Positions 41,548-52,164 of a stretch of DNA of 64,000 bases are shown here, piece after piece. The position numbers and the translations under genes were made by a program. Every line of letters begins with the position of its first letter. Position 1 is the first letter of the stretch. The stretch spans positions 382,324,907-382,388,906 of the forward strand of contig JAVHZZ010000001.1 of NCBI GenBank assembly GCA_036250195.1, read 5' to 3'. Source of the stretch: Mixophyes australis (taxonomy: Eukaryota > Chordata > Amphibia > Anura > Limnodynastidae). Under the pieces are notes generated by a model that was not told where the DNA came from, made no database searches, and saw only the letters and a list, made by a program, of their open reading frames with translations.

Positions 41548-44500
41548 CTAGTCCAGAAAGATAGGTGGGTCTTGCATGAATATTCTAGTTTCATACCAAA
41601 GGGTATGTTGAAAACATTTTTGTATTTGTTCTCTCAGCGGGACTGACAAAGTGCCAACAAAGCTCTCCCAAGTGTCAAAAAATCTCCCTGTGTATTTTGT
41701 TTTTTGGAGGGAGGCTTCCAACCAGTCCATTTTCATGGCAAAGAACATTTTTTCTTTAAAGAGGTCCAGTGTGGGGGATGTGCTCTGGATCCACATGTGG
41801 AGGATGCATTTTCTTGCCACTGCCGAAATAATCAGCAGCAGACGTCTGCCACCTCTGGATGTGCGGGCATTTGGTGGGAGAATGCCCAATATAGCCCAGT
41901 CTGGTGTGAAAGGGAGATAATTTACAAGATCAGCAGTAGCAAACCTCCACACACGTATCCAGAACCCTCTAATAACCGGACATCCCCAGAAACAATGAAA
42001 CAAGTCTGCCCCTCCCATCCCACATTTAGGACACCTATCATTATCTGACAGACCCATAGCCAATCTGCGATGTGGAGATATATATCCCCTGTGAAATATG
42101 TTGAGGAACATTTCTACATATGTAGAGGCTGGGAGTAATCTAATCGAGATGTTTAAGTTTTTAAGCAAAATTTCATTAGTTAAGTGCGGGAATGTCAATA
42201 ACCATTGAGCAAGGCCCGAGCGTATGGTAGAATAGTCTATGTGGTTTCTCAGGAGTCTATAATGAATTGAAATAGCTTTTTGTTTGGGGGATTTAGAGAG
42301 TAGTATATTGTCTAATGGGTTATCCCAATCTATGTCTGAGAAAAAAACAATTAGGCTCTTGACATAATGTTGGGCTTGGAGAAATATCATCCCGCAAGGG
42401 CCTAGAAATGGAAATTTTTCACTAGCTTGGGCATAACGCAATGGTTTCTTGGTTGATTTATTCATCAATTGACCCGCAGAGTATAGACCCTGTTGTTCCC
42501 ATGTCTTAAAGGGACGAGCCGCCATGCCATCCTGAAAATCAGGATTACCAACAAAAGGAAGGTGTACAGATTTGTAAGGATTTAAATGAAATTTATGTCG
42601 AAGAATGTGCCAAATCTTTCTCACAGACATCACCAGTGGGTTATCTAATAATTCTATCGATATTTCCTGGTCATGAATGTGAAGAAAGGACTTTATATGC
42701 ATAGAAGGTATAAATTGTTTTTCCAATGCCAAATTGGTATATATACTAGTTTGTGATATCCAATCTCTCAAGTACCGTAAATGTGCAGCGTAACTATACA
42801 GAACTATATTGGGAAAGTTGATGCCTCCATTGGAAGATGACTGTTGTAGTTTGATAAACGGGATACGGGGACGTTTTTTCCTCCAAATGAACGTGCGGAA
42901 TAGGCAATTCAATAAATGTTCATCTGATTTTGTGAGAAGTAAGGGTAATGTTTGTAGAGGATATAGCAATTTGGGGAAGGACACCATCTTCAAGAGATTC
43001 GCTCTACCCAGATATGAAATATTGAGATTCTCCCACCCTTTTATCTCTATCTTTATAGATTCGATTATACGTCTTATGTTGAGTGTATGAAGAGTGGCTA
43101 GATTACGAGGAAGGAAGACCCCCAAGTAGGATATATAATTCATCTCCCACTTCAAGGGAGTGTTAGATGCCCAATTGGGTTTATGTCTATCCATGCCCAG
43201 AGAGAAAACAGTTGATTTATTGAAATTGACCCTGAATCCAGAGACAGATCCAAACTCCTCAATCTTCGACATCAGGGGAATCAGAGCGGCCTCAGGGTTG
43301 GACACGTATAATAAAAGATCATCTGCAAATGCCGTAATACGGATACTCTCATCACCAATTTGGATCCCTTGCATGACTGGCCAATTTTGAAGAACCCTTA
43401 ACATTGGATCTAATGATAAATTAAACAATAATGGGGATAAAGGGCAACCCTGTCTGGTCCCTCTGTGCATTTCTATGGGAGCCCCTTGAAGTGTGTTAAT
43501 TAGAAGGGAAGTTATTGGTTTATTATAGAAGTATTTGATCAAATCAATAAAGTCCCTTCCAAACCCACGCCTCTGCAAAATTGTATACATAAAGGGCCAA
43601 GATACAGTGTCGAAGGCTTTATGGGCGTCTAGGCTGACCAGCACATTATTGGTAATACTCATACCTTTGGAAGCCGCTATGGCAGCAATAGCTGAGCGAA
43701 TTCCCTTAACCGAGTGCCTGCCATGAACAAAGCCTAATTGATGTTCCGTCAGTAACGAGGGTATAATGCTTTGAAGTCTGTTTGCCATGATTTTTGATAA
43801 AATTTTGAAATCTAAATTCAACAATGTGATGGGGCGATATGAGGCTAATAGTTTGGGGTCAGTGTCCGGCTTAGGAATGAGGGATGTAAATGCCCTATTA
43901 AATGTAGAATAGGTGGGATGTGAACGATGAATCGTTTTGTATAAGTCAAGGAGGATGGGCGTGATTTCAATTTTTAATAATTTGTAATATTCTCCTGTAA
44001 ATCCATCTGGCCCAGGAGCCTTGTGAAGTTTAAGTTTTGATATTACCTCAAACACTTCTTGAGGGCTTATATCCGCACCCAAGAGTTCCCTCTGAGAATC
44101 AGATAGAACAGGTAAGTTTGCCTCGTCTAGTAGTCTGTCTATCAGGTTGTTATCTGGTGGAATGTCAGAGTAAAGATCTCTGTAGTAATCAACAAAAGCT
44201 TCTGCAATTTCAGCAGATGTTCGTAGTAAGGGGGTATTAGTAGATGTTTGTATAGCTACTATATGGTTTCTACGTTTGGTCATTTTAGACATATTAGCTA
44301 AAAGTTTTCCAGTTTTATTGCCCCAACGGTAGTACTTATTTTTAGTGTAGTCGAGCTTTGATTGAGCTTGAACCGAGAGGAAGCCATCCAAGGCTTGCTT
44401 TGCTAATTTGTAATTGGCCTGAGAAACTTCTTGAGGGTTAGATGTAAATGCGTCAAAGCATAATCTCACCTGTTGGGCTAGAGAGTGGTAACGAGTAGCG

Positions 44501-44775
44501 GCCTCTTTTCTTTTATTTGCTGTATAAGACATAATAATACCTCTTAAAACTGCCTTAGACGTCTCCCAGAATAGGACAGGATTATCTAAATGTTCAATAT
44601 TGTTGTCAACATATTCCAACCACTGGCTGCGAAGATACTGATTAAAATGTTCAGAAGTATATAAATATGAGGGGAATTTCCACGAGGCAGTTCCAGGGCC
44701 CACCACCGGGAGACGCAAAGACAAATGTACTGGTGCATGATCAGAGACTACAATATTGCCTAAGTCTGTCTTCAT
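41548..44775 (-). CDS. L1-type ORF2 body: end of endonuclease, reverse transcriptase, cysteine-rich C-terminus
   Basis: 1075 codons without a stop. Residues 1-20 hold the last endonuclease motif VVSDHAPVHLSL. RT: KAPGPDGFTGEYY (about 253), YRPITLLNLDFKILSKI (313), LVSLDAHKAFDTVSWPF (first catalytic D, about 383), HRGTRQGCPLSPLLFNLSLD (437), and the active site ITAFADDLLLY (FADD at 483-486). The thumb region follows (FRVNFNKST, YLGVFLPRNL). The C-terminus has a C-x2-C-x8-H-x4-C knuckle (C915, C918, H927, C932). With the 44,874-45,458 frame the total is about 1.29-1.3 thousand residues, normal for L1 ORF2. Upstream of the first ATG the frame extends to the frameshift at about 44,880. Confidence 0.95.
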   Translation of the reverse strand: MKTDLGNIVVSDHAPVHLSLRLPVVGPGTASWKFPSYLYTSEHFNQYLRSQWLEYVDNNIEHLDNPVLFWETSKAVLRGIIMSYTANKRKEAATRYHSLAQQVRLCFDAFTSNPQEVSQANYKLAKQALDGFLSVQAQSKLDYTKNKYYRWGNKTGKLLANMSKMTKRRNHIVAIQTSTNTPLLRTSAEIAEAFVDYYRDLYSDIPPDNNLIDRLLDEANLPVLSDSQRELLGADISPQEVFEVISKLKLHKAPGPDGFTGEYYKLLKIEITPILLDLYKTIHRSHPTYSTFNRAFTSLIPKPDTDPKLLASYRPITLLNLDFKILSKIMANRLQSIIPSLLTEHQLGFVHGRHSVKGIRSAIAAIAASKGMSITNNVLVSLDAHKAFDTVSWPFMYTILQRRGFGRDFIDLIKYFYNKPITSLLINTLQGAPIEMHRGTRQGCPLSPLLFNLSLDPMLRVLQNWPVMQGIQIGDESIRITAFADDLLLYVSNPEAALIPLMSKIEEFGSVSGFRVNFNKSTVFSLGMDRHKPNWASNTPLKWEMNYISYLGVFLPRNLATLHTLNIRRIIESIKIEIKGWENLNISYLGRANLLKMVSFPKLLYPLQTLPLLLTKSDEHLLNCLFRTFIWRKKRPRIPFIKLQQSSSNGGINFPNIVLYSYAAHLRYLRDWISQTSIYTNLALEKQFIPSMHIKSFLHIHDQEISIELLDNPLVMSVRKIWHILRHKFHLNPYKSVHLPFVGNPDFQDGMAARPFKTWEQQGLYSAGQLMNKSTKKPLRYAQASEKFPFLGPCGMIFLQAQHYVKSLIVFFSDIDWDNPLDNILLSKSPKQKAISIHYRLLRNHIDYSTIRSGLAQWLLTFPHLTNEILLKNLNISIRLLPASTYVEMFLNIFHRGYISPHRRLAMGLSDNDRCPKCGMGGADLFHCFWGCPVIRGFWIRVWRFATADLVNYLPFTPDWAILGILPPNARTSRGGRRLLLIISAVARKCILHMWIQSTSPTLDLFKEKMFFAMKMDWLEASLQKTKYTGRFFDTWESFVGTLSVPLREQIQKCFQHTLWYETRIFMQDPPIFLD

Positions 44776-44873
44776 GACCTCAGCTACAAGATGGTCCGCT
44801 ATCAGGACATAGTCTAATCGAGAAAAAGAGTTATGAACCCCAGAGTGAAAGGTAAATGATCTATCTGTAGGAT

Positions 44874-45458
44874 TTAAAAGGGGTCTGTTAGGCTATGTGT
44901 GATCTTAAACCTAGGTAAGACATGTAGATTCACTCGATTAGTGTCGGAGAGGGACGGTTGTCTATCTAAGGAAGGATCATCAATAACATTAAAATCCCCT
45001 CCAACTATCAAGCTATGTGTTTCACGTGAGGCTAATATTTGTGATATATTTTGGAAGAATTCTCTCTGGTGATCGTTTGGAGCGTATATATTCAGGAGTG
45101 TATATTTATGGTCACAAATTTGGATGTCCAATAGGATGTAACGACCGTCAGGGTCAATAACTGTGTCCAAGATACTATATGGCAACTTCCTTCCCAACAA
45201 AACAGCCACCCCTCTAGATTTGTTTTTGTATGGTGCAGAGATACAATCATGCAACCATGAATCCCGTAGGATCGAATCATCCCCCATCCTCCAATGAGTC
45301 TCTTGTAAGAAGATGATGTCTGGTCCAAAGCGCTTCATATGTAAGAGAACTTTCTTCCTCTTAACAGGAGTATTTAAACCATCAACATTCCAAGAGAGGA
45401 TTTTAAGGGACGGTGGTGTAGATGGAGCGGGTGTGTTAATATGTTGTGGGTGTGACAT
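44874..45458 (-). CDS. L1-type ORF2 N-terminus: apurinic endonuclease domain, ends at a frameshift
   Basis: Residues 1-194. Endonuclease motifs in order: LKILSWNVDGLNTPVKRKK (N in the metal site), PDIIFLQETHWR (catalytic E), RGVAVLL, GRYILLDIQI, YTLLNIYAPND, and SLIVGGDFNVIDDPSLD (D, N). The frame ends at LTDPF then TAA at 44,874. Another frame continues at once with NPTDRSFTFHSGVHNSFSRL and DYVLIADHLV and reaches the RT frame, so one base was lost or two gained around 44,876-44,884. The final SDHAP histidine/aspartate motif lies at the start of the downstream frame. Confidence 0.93.
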   Translation of the reverse strand: MSHPQHINTPAPSTPPSLKILSWNVDGLNTPVKRKKVLLHMKRFGPDIIFLQETHWRMGDDSILRDSWLHDCISAPYKNKSRGVAVLLGRKLPYSILDTVIDPDGRYILLDIQICDHKYTLLNIYAPNDHQREFFQNISQILASRETHSLIVGGDFNVIDDPSLDRQPSLSDTNRVNLHVLPRFKITHSLTDPF

Positions 45459-45886
45459 GGCTAGCTCGTCCCCCCAACCAGGGGCAGGGTACTCACAATT
45501 GGCCGCGGTCTAGTGGAATGGAGTTTCCACATCCAGATTAAGGGTGAGCGCAAAGTAGAAAGTTGACCCCGGCCTCTCCAGTGTCGGTTCGGATTCATTC
45601 TTGAGTTTGACCTCGGATGAAACAATAATAAAATAAGCAAACATGTCCAAACATTCCTCAAACCACATTTTCTTTTTTCCTTATCCAACCATAAACAAAG
45701 GTAGATCCCAGACCAAGAGTCGGGATGTACCAAGAAAACAATTAACAAGTAAATTTTGAACTTATTGAATGTCGGGAAGACATAATAAACTGTGGATATA
45801 TATTATAACATGAAATACCTGAGCAAATCAGGAATATATCCTGAACATAGTTAAATAAAATATCAAAATCTCATAGAGCGATAATG

Positions 45887-46762
45887 TCAACGAGTTGGTG
45901 ACCGTCTTTCCCTACCCGGTGAGTTATGCGAGGACGGGGCTGGGAGAAAGTAGCGTGTTGCTTCAACCGGGTCATCAAAAAACATAGTTTGGCCGTTCTC
46001 GGTCACCTTAAGTTTGGCCGGGTATAAAAGGGCAAAACGTTTGTTGTTATCAATCAAGTGTTTACATACTGATGCAAATTCTTTGCGCTTTTGGGAAACA
46101 AGTACTGAAAAATCTTGGAAGATAAGTATCTTATGGCCCTCCACTACCAACCCCCGGCTCTTTTTGTATGCTCCCAAGATGGTGTCTTTGGCACGGTAGT
46201 CCAAAAACCGAGCAATAACTGGCCTAGGCCTAGATCGTTCCCCTTCACGTTCTTGCCCTATCCTGTGAGCCCTCTCAATCTGAGGTTTATCCATGGATTG
46301 CTCCAGTGCTAGAGCCATTGGAAGGGCAACACTAAGGAATTGGACCAGGTGTGGTCCTTTGACAGATTCCGGTATGCCTATGAAGCGAAGATTATTACGC
46401 CGGTTTCTGTTCTCCAAATCATCTACTTTATCAGTTAAAATTTGTAGGGATTTGGCCTGCTTCTCTATTGTGCTTTGAACAGTAATCATATTATCCTCCA
46501 CACCACCAACTCTCTGTTCAACCTCAGCAATACGATTAGTATTTGCAGCAATTGCAGTCATAGTATTGTCAATCAAATTATGCAGGTCCTCAAACCTTTT
46601 CTCTAATTGGGGCATAAACATAGCAGAGAATTCGACTGCAGAGATAGAGGGTGAGGTGTGAATAGAATCTGCCATCGGCGTGTCAATAGGTGGATCGCCA
46701 GATTTTTTAGGTGGAGATGAGGGGGGGGCAGTGCGAGTAATCTGTACTTTAGGTTTACCCAT
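45887..46762 (-). CDS. L1-type ORF1 protein (RNA-binding chaperone), intact
   Basis: Start chosen at MGKPKVQITRTAPPSSPPKK because L1 ORF1 proteins usually open MGK..., though the frame stays open 26 codons upstream to 46,840. Length is 291 residues. Layout: proline/serine-rich N-terminus, predicted coiled coil (IAEVEQRVGGVEDNMITVQS to LQILTDKVDDLENRNRR), RRM-like part starting RRNNLRFIGIPES and containing ERAHRIGQ, and C-terminal domain with RPRPVIARFLDYRAKDTILG, FQDFSVLVSQKRKEF and FALLYPAKLKVT. Trimers bind element RNA and form the RNP with ORF2p. No internal stop or frameshift was seen. Confidence 0.92.
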   Translation of the reverse strand: MGKPKVQITRTAPPSSPPKKSGDPPIDTPMADSIHTSPSISAVEFSAMFMPQLEKRFEDLHNLIDNTMTAIAANTNRIAEVEQRVGGVEDNMITVQSTIEKQAKSLQILTDKVDDLENRNRRNNLRFIGIPESVKGPHLVQFLSVALPMALALEQSMDKPQIERAHRIGQEREGERSRPRPVIARFLDYRAKDTILGAYKKSRGLVVEGHKILIFQDFSVLVSQKRKEFASVCKHLIDNNKRFALLYPAKLKVTENGQTMFFDDPVEATRYFLPAPSSHNSPGRERRSPTR

Positions 46763-48673
46763 GTTTGATTGAGAATTGGAGACCACCAGCTTTTGCTTAT
46801 GTAAAAATCTGTCCATCAGGCATACAAACTGCCAGTGCAAGGGTAAAACGGAAGGGGGAGAGGAGCCTAGTAGATTTTGAATATCAGGCTATCATATTGA
46901 AAAGGTACAATATCTTCCCAAAGGAGAAAAATAAGTACAGCAACTACATTCTATTTAGCATAAGACTGAGCATCCACTAGGCACAAGAGTGTATACTACC
47001 ACAAGGTTAGTATGAGTGAGCAATAGTGAGTGACGGATACGTGAGCAGGCTCAAGTAATACAAAACACGTGTCTATTAGGGTGAATTAAGGTAAGAGTCT
47101 AAGGCGACAATTCCTATTAGGGATATGAAATATTGAATACAAATACAATGTGTTATAGAGATCAGTTATTAGGTAATAATATAATCAGGCTACTAGACGG
47201 CGGCGTTACGACAACACACCAAGTGAAAAGTGAAATAGTTGCAATCTAGTGAGTAATACTGATCTATTCAGAGAAGGGTGTACAATTTTTTTTTTGTTTT
47301 GTTTTTGTTTTTTGTTTTTCAATGTGAGTGCTGAGGTTATGTAATAGCCGCAAATACAATCAAATAAATGAAATAATTGGTTCTCAGTCACGACGTGTTA
47401 TCCCAGTATGACTTGCAAAATATGTTGTCAGGCTGATCAGCAAGACAGGGTATCAAATGTAAATGGTCTGACAACCAGCGTTTAATGGTAAATCTTTCAC
47501 TTTGGATTATTTATCTGTATTTAAGTCCAACCAGGTATACAGTTGACTGTAGAAATGTAAAGGTTCCTCCAAGTGGCTATGTTGCACAGACAACTTTTCC
47601 AAAGATATTTTGTTGTTCAGTATATGTCTCCCAAAGTTATACTATCAGGTGTGGACACTGCAGGACTGCAATGAATACAATCAATTCCAGTAGTGCCAGA
47701 TAGCTGTCAAAAGAGAAAAAACTGATCCTTGTAGGTGTTTTAAGTGTTTTGTATAAATGGTTATCTAGAATGCACTTGAGATTGGTCAGTCAGTGATGCA
47801 GTGCAAATAGCAGAGATATTCCTTTGGAGTGTGTCTCTTACAGTCTCGCTAGTGGGATCAAAGGTGACATTCCTAAAGATAGGATTAGAAACCCAGCATA
47901 CCCTGTAACAGGGCTCCCAGCACAGCAACTATACAGAGGATCTTATATTATAGAAAGCTGTCAACACTCTGAAGATAGCAGGACAGTTCACATCTCAAAT
48001 TCTCTCCTTGCAGCGTGTCCCTGGGTCATCAATTAGACAAGGGAGATAACACAAAGTAAATACTTGCCGGGCTGCTGTTAGACGGAGACTCGTTTACACA
48101 GGATCAGTAATAAATTAAGAGGTGACAGGCTGCTGTTGGTCGCGTCTCCTCAGTTCTATCTTAGCTGCCTGCTTGAGAAACAGTACCTGGAAAGTGTGCA
48201 CAGTAAAGACTCCACACGAGGGTTTGCTGTCCTACAAGTGTGCTCCCACACACAGGCTCCCGGGCGTACAGATCAATCAGCAGCACCCCTGGCTCTCGCA
48301 CAGAAACTCCACTGTTGCCAAACCAAAGTTTGCAGAGAGAGAAGCAATTTCAGCTGCAAGAGTGACCGCAGAGACAGCCAGTTAAGTGGAGGCTTCCACG
48401 CCAGGTGCAGTATATCTGCAATTTCGGCTGATTGCTTTCAAGTAGTGTGGCGGGAAAACCCGTTTAGCTCACAGATGGAGCTGGACTCCGGGGAAAATAA
48501 GGGTGTCTGTGTAGGATATTGATCCTATATTTGATCCTCACGTTTTCTAGCCCCAGCAGGTCCAGGGGATAATAATTTTATGCTGTGAAACACCACAGAT
48601 GGTTCTGGATAAAAAATCCTCACACAGAGCAGGGTTAAGATGCGGCCATGCTAGATGCCCCGCCCACCGGAAG
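46763..48673 (-). promoter_or_regulatory. L1 5' untranslated region / internal promoter region
   Basis: About 1.9 kb between the element's 5' end and ORF1. It begins with a GC-rich block (GGTGGGCGGGGCATC, then ATGGCCGCATCTTA) that could hold Sp1- and YY1-like sites, by analogy with mammalian L1. A poly-T/TTTTG run lies at 47,286-47,319 (plus). No open frame in it looks real. Confidence 0.6.
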
Positions 48674-49139
48674 TTTACTTTTTTTTTTAAGTCATGAGGG
48701 TAATTTCACATTGGGATTTACTTATGTAAAAGGTGAACCTACATAATTTGAAACCACCACGGTTCCAGTTTGACATGTAAACACAAAGCATTTTACCAAA
48801 CACTGACAAATTTGTCCAAAAATAAGTTCACTATTGCCAGGCCCGGTGCTCCCATTAGGCAAGGTTAGGCAGCTGCCTAGGGCGCTGGGCTATGGAGGGC
48901 GCCACTGGTGTCTGGCACTGCGTGTCCCAGCCGCTGCACAAGTTCAGATCCACGGGGGGTGGGGTCACTGATCGCGCACCCCCTCCGCACTTTTCACCCT
49001 CCTCCCCCTCCTCCCTCACTGCCTGTCGGGCGTGACATCATCATCACGTCCCGACGGTGTCAGTGAGGAGCCCGGCAGAGAAGCAGCTGCTGAAGGAGAG
49101 ACGTCCGGTAAGTAAGTAATGTAAGAAATTCTAGGGAAG

Positions 49140-49765
49140 GAGATAGTGTGATGCAGTGGGGTCTGTGTGAAGGAGAGTGGGCAGTATGCAGGGGGGCAGT
49201 ATGCAGGGGAGGCAGTATGAGGCAAGTTTGGGGGCAGTGTGATGAAAGTGGATAGGTAGTTTGATGCAAGGGGACAGACTGATGATGGAGGGGAGACAGT
49301 ATGATGCAGGGGCCCCCTGTCAGGGGGGAGGCATTGTGATGCAAGGGGGGGGACAGTCTGATGCTGGAGGGGAGACATTGTGATGCAGGGGGGGGCAGTC
49401 TGATGCTGGAGGGGAGACATTGTGATGCAGGGGGAGGGAGGCAGTGTGAAGGAGAGGAGACAGTGTGATGCAGGAGGGACAGTCTGATGATGGAGGGGAG
49501 ACATTGTGATGCGGGGGGGGGGGGGCAGTGTGAAGGAGAGGGGACAGTGTGATGAAGGGGGGACACTGATGATGGAGGGGAGACATTGTGATGCAGGGGG
49601 GGCAGTGTGAAGGAGAGGGGACAGTGTGATGCATGGGGGACAGTAGTCTGATGCTGGAGGGGGGGCTGTGTGAGGGAGGGGGCAGTGTGAAGGAGAGGGC
49701 AGTCTGATGCAGGACGGACAGTGTGATGAATTGGGCCCAGTATGAGTGAAGAAGGGGAAATGTGT
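49140..49765. repeat. Minisatellite, GATGCAGGGGGGACAGTCTGATG-type units
   Basis: Irregular array of GGCAGTGTGAAGGAGAGG, GACAGTGTGATGCAGGGG and GATGGAGGGGAGACATTGTG modules, strongly purine-biased on plus. Long minus-strand frames rich in Pro, Ser and His (49,016-49,793) are products of the repeat. Confidence 0.9.
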
Positions 49766-49782
49766 GATGAAGGGAATTAACA

Positions 49783-50147
49783 TACAAACACAATTAGAGG
49801 TGTGCCAGGGGACTACAAAAAATGTATACGTAAGTTAATAAAATATACATTTATTAAATATACATACACAAAAGCAACAATGATGTCTGATAAAAAATAA
49901 ATAAAATAAGTATGTTCTATATTTATATATGTTCTAAACTTATATCGTTAGCCTAGTGCATGACAGTAGATTGTGATATTTATTTATTTTGATGATTATT
50001 TTAAACATCATTGTTGTTTTTGTGTATGTATTTTTTAATAAATGTATATTTTATTAACTTACGTATTTGTGCTGATGTTTTCTGAATTAAACATTTTTTG
50101 TAGTCCCCTGGCGCACCTCTGATTGTGTGTGTATGTTTGCTCATTTT
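49783..50147. repeat. Inverted-repeat (foldback) element inside the hAT element
   Basis: Left arm contains AATTAGAGGTGTGCCAGGGG, ACTACAAAAAATGTATACG and TAAGTTAATAAAATATACAT. The right arm has ATGTATATTTTATTAACTTA, CATTTTTTGTAGTCCCCTGG and CGCACCTCTGATTGTGTG. Loop about 150-170 bp. Confidence 0.85.
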
Positions 50148-50410
50148 TAAGGTTTGGCACCCCTTAGAGAGGATGCAACATGGGATATTTCCCTTTTTTT
50201 AATATTTTGATTCTCACAATTGGTCCCTGGAGTGGGAGTGCTTAAGTGTTATATTGTTTTGATGAAGGAAATTGACTGTTGGCAGCTTATTGTGTCAAGT
50301 TTTTCGCTCCCAAATCTAACGCTTGGATGCCTCCCCTCTAGAAATCCTGTGTTTATCCCTGGGCAACAGTGGAATCTGAACAGTGTTCTGCATCAAACAT
50401 CACAGCATCT

Positions 50411-50600
50411 GGGGGTAAATGTATTAACCTCCGGATTGTTGAACTCCCGCGAGTTTGTCGTCTTCAGCGCTTAAATTTAAAGCGGCGCTGCCTTGTAAAG
50501 GGAAGTTTCCCTTTACAAGGCAGCACTGCTTTAAATTTAAGTGCTGAAGACGATGAACTCGCGGGAGTTTAACAATCCGGAGGTTAATACATTTACCCCC
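50411..50600. mobile_element. Near-perfect palindromic MITE (190 bp)
   Basis: Begins GGGGGTAAATGTATTAACCT and ends AGGTTAATACATTTACCCCC. The centre is near 50,505 (AAAGGGAAGTTTCCCTTT). The GGGGGTAAATGTAT terminus is shared with the MITE at 6775-8199, so both belong to one broad family. Confidence 0.9.
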
Positions 50601-50780
50601 TGGAATGCCGTAGGAGGTAAGGCTTATCTCTTTTTTTTCTTTTTTTTCAAGTCAAGTGTGTGAGGTCCTGGGAAGTGGCTATTTGTTTTTTGTGCGCTTG
50701 CGGGGAGGGGGGGGGTCGGGTGGGGGGGGCGGTTGTTTGAAATTTTGCCTAGGGCACCGAGACACCTTGCACCGGCCCTG

Positions 50781-51513
50781 ACTATTGCATATTTTAAATA
50801 AATACAAGTATTTATGCCATTAAAATTCATCATTACAAATAATTGAATATCCAAAATTTATTACCTACAGCCTTGATTGCAGAAAAATATGAGTGGCAAA
50901 ATACTTCATTAAACACCACCCTCCTTTTCATATACTTTCCTTGACACCAACAGCTGCCATCTGCTCAAATACTATACTTTAGCTGAACTAACTTTTCTCT
51001 TATGAAGGTGTAATATAGTAGATCACCATTTAAAACCAGAAGCTTGTATCTCTTACCAAATTATGATTTCAGCTCTACCACTCTGCATTCTACCTAACTC
51101 TCCCTGAATTGTTTATCTGTATTGCCTAGTGAAAAAGGGTTATTATGTGGTAAAAATACACTTTTAATATGCGTTAAAGAATCATTTATTCTGAACAGGG
51201 GTGCAGAGAAGGGGGGGTACAATAGACGCAGCATATAAATTTATTTATTTTCTTTTTTAAATACATTTTTTTCACCATTGGGCAGCATGCAAGGGGGGAG
51301 TGGAGCTGGAGGGGCGTTAGGTAGAGGGATCTGATAGCTGCTCCCAGTCCGCAGACAGGAGATCCAAGTCCGCAGACAGGACATAGCCGTTGAGCTCTAA
51401 ATCTCATGAGATTTGTGAGACTAAGGGCATTCCATCTCATTCTACAGCAAGTTCCCTCCCTGATGGATGTCAGCAGCACCAGCACAGCATAGGTATGTAC
51501 AGTTGGCTGGGGT
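50781..51513. other. Spacer, no gene
   Basis: AT-rich, then a GC-richer 51,280-51,480 block with direct repeat CAGTCCGCAGACAGGA/AAGTCCGCAGACAGGA (51,347 and 51,367). Nothing coding. Confidence 0.45.
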
Positions 51514-51700
51514 TGTCATAATGTGTTGGGGAAGGGGTGTCATAATGTGTCTGGTGAAGGGTTGTCATAATGTGTCTGTGGAAAGGTTGTCATTATGTGT
51601 CTGGGGAAGGGTTGTCATAATGTGTCTGGGGAAGGGGTGTCACAATGTGTCTAGAGGGGGTGTCATGATGTGCCTGAGGGGTGTTGTGATGCGACTTGGG
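51514..51700. repeat. Minisatellite, 25-bp unit, about 7-8 copies
   Basis: TGTCATAATGTGTCTGGGGA plus AGGGT repeated every 25 bp with small changes. Confidence 0.88.
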
Positions 51701-52133
51701 AGGGCATGAAAAATGTAATGTTTTATTATAATGTATGTGTTATATACTGTTTTATCTGTCTTATGTACTGTGTTCATTTATTGCTCGGCTCTCCATATTT
51801 CACATACCTAAACATTTTCCAAATAGGTCCCTACATTCCAGGATCCAGACAATAATTCAGTACCATGTTGTGAAAGCTGCACTAACAGGTAGGTGAGAGC
51901 AACACAGTTTTAATGCATAATATGTTATATCCAAAGTGGTGCTGCTATGTTGACCACCCCCCTCAACACTATATAGCCATGCCCTCTTCACCAGCACAGC
52001 GGCGGCACACAATTCTTTTCCTGCTCATCTACAGACGCGATGGGGGGGGGGAGGGCACAGACTTTCAGTACCACAAATTCCTATTCCTCTTGGCATCCCT
52101 AGTTCTGAAAGCAGGTATAAGAAAAAGGTAATG

Positions 52134-52164
<31 letters not shown>

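Larger units (their letters stand above)
41325..48673 (-). mobile_element. Nearly full-length L1-type LINE (7.35 kb)
   Basis: The 3' end has a T run on plus (41,325-41,345), i.e. a poly(A) tail, with AATAAA (minus) at 41,353-41,358. The 5' end is near ACTTCCGGTGGGCGGGGCAT at 48,673. Direct repeats TTTACTTTTTTTTTT flank it (41,320-41,334 and 48,674-48,688), matching an L1 endonuclease target of the TTTT/AA kind. Order on minus: 5' UTR 1.9 kb, ORF1, 0.43-kb spacer, ORF2 in two frames. The only coding defect I see is one frameshift in ORF2. Confidence 0.9.
48838..50780. mobile_element. 1.94-kb non-autonomous hAT element, exact 8-bp target duplication
   Basis: Ends CAGGCCCGGTGCTCCC and CTTGCACCGGCCCTG (inverted over about 12 bp), flanked by exact ACTATTGC (48,830-48,837 and 50,781-50,788). 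Subterminal GGCAGCTGCCTAGGGCGC mirrors TTTTGCCTAGGGCACCGAGA near the other end. No transposase sequence remains. The interior is filled by a minisatellite, an inverted-repeat element and a palindromic MITE. Confidence 0.88.

Noticed and set aside
49016..49793. A 255-residue Pro/Ser/His-rich minus frame
   Set aside because: Lies wholly in a purine-biased minisatellite of a non-autonomous hAT element; no domain.
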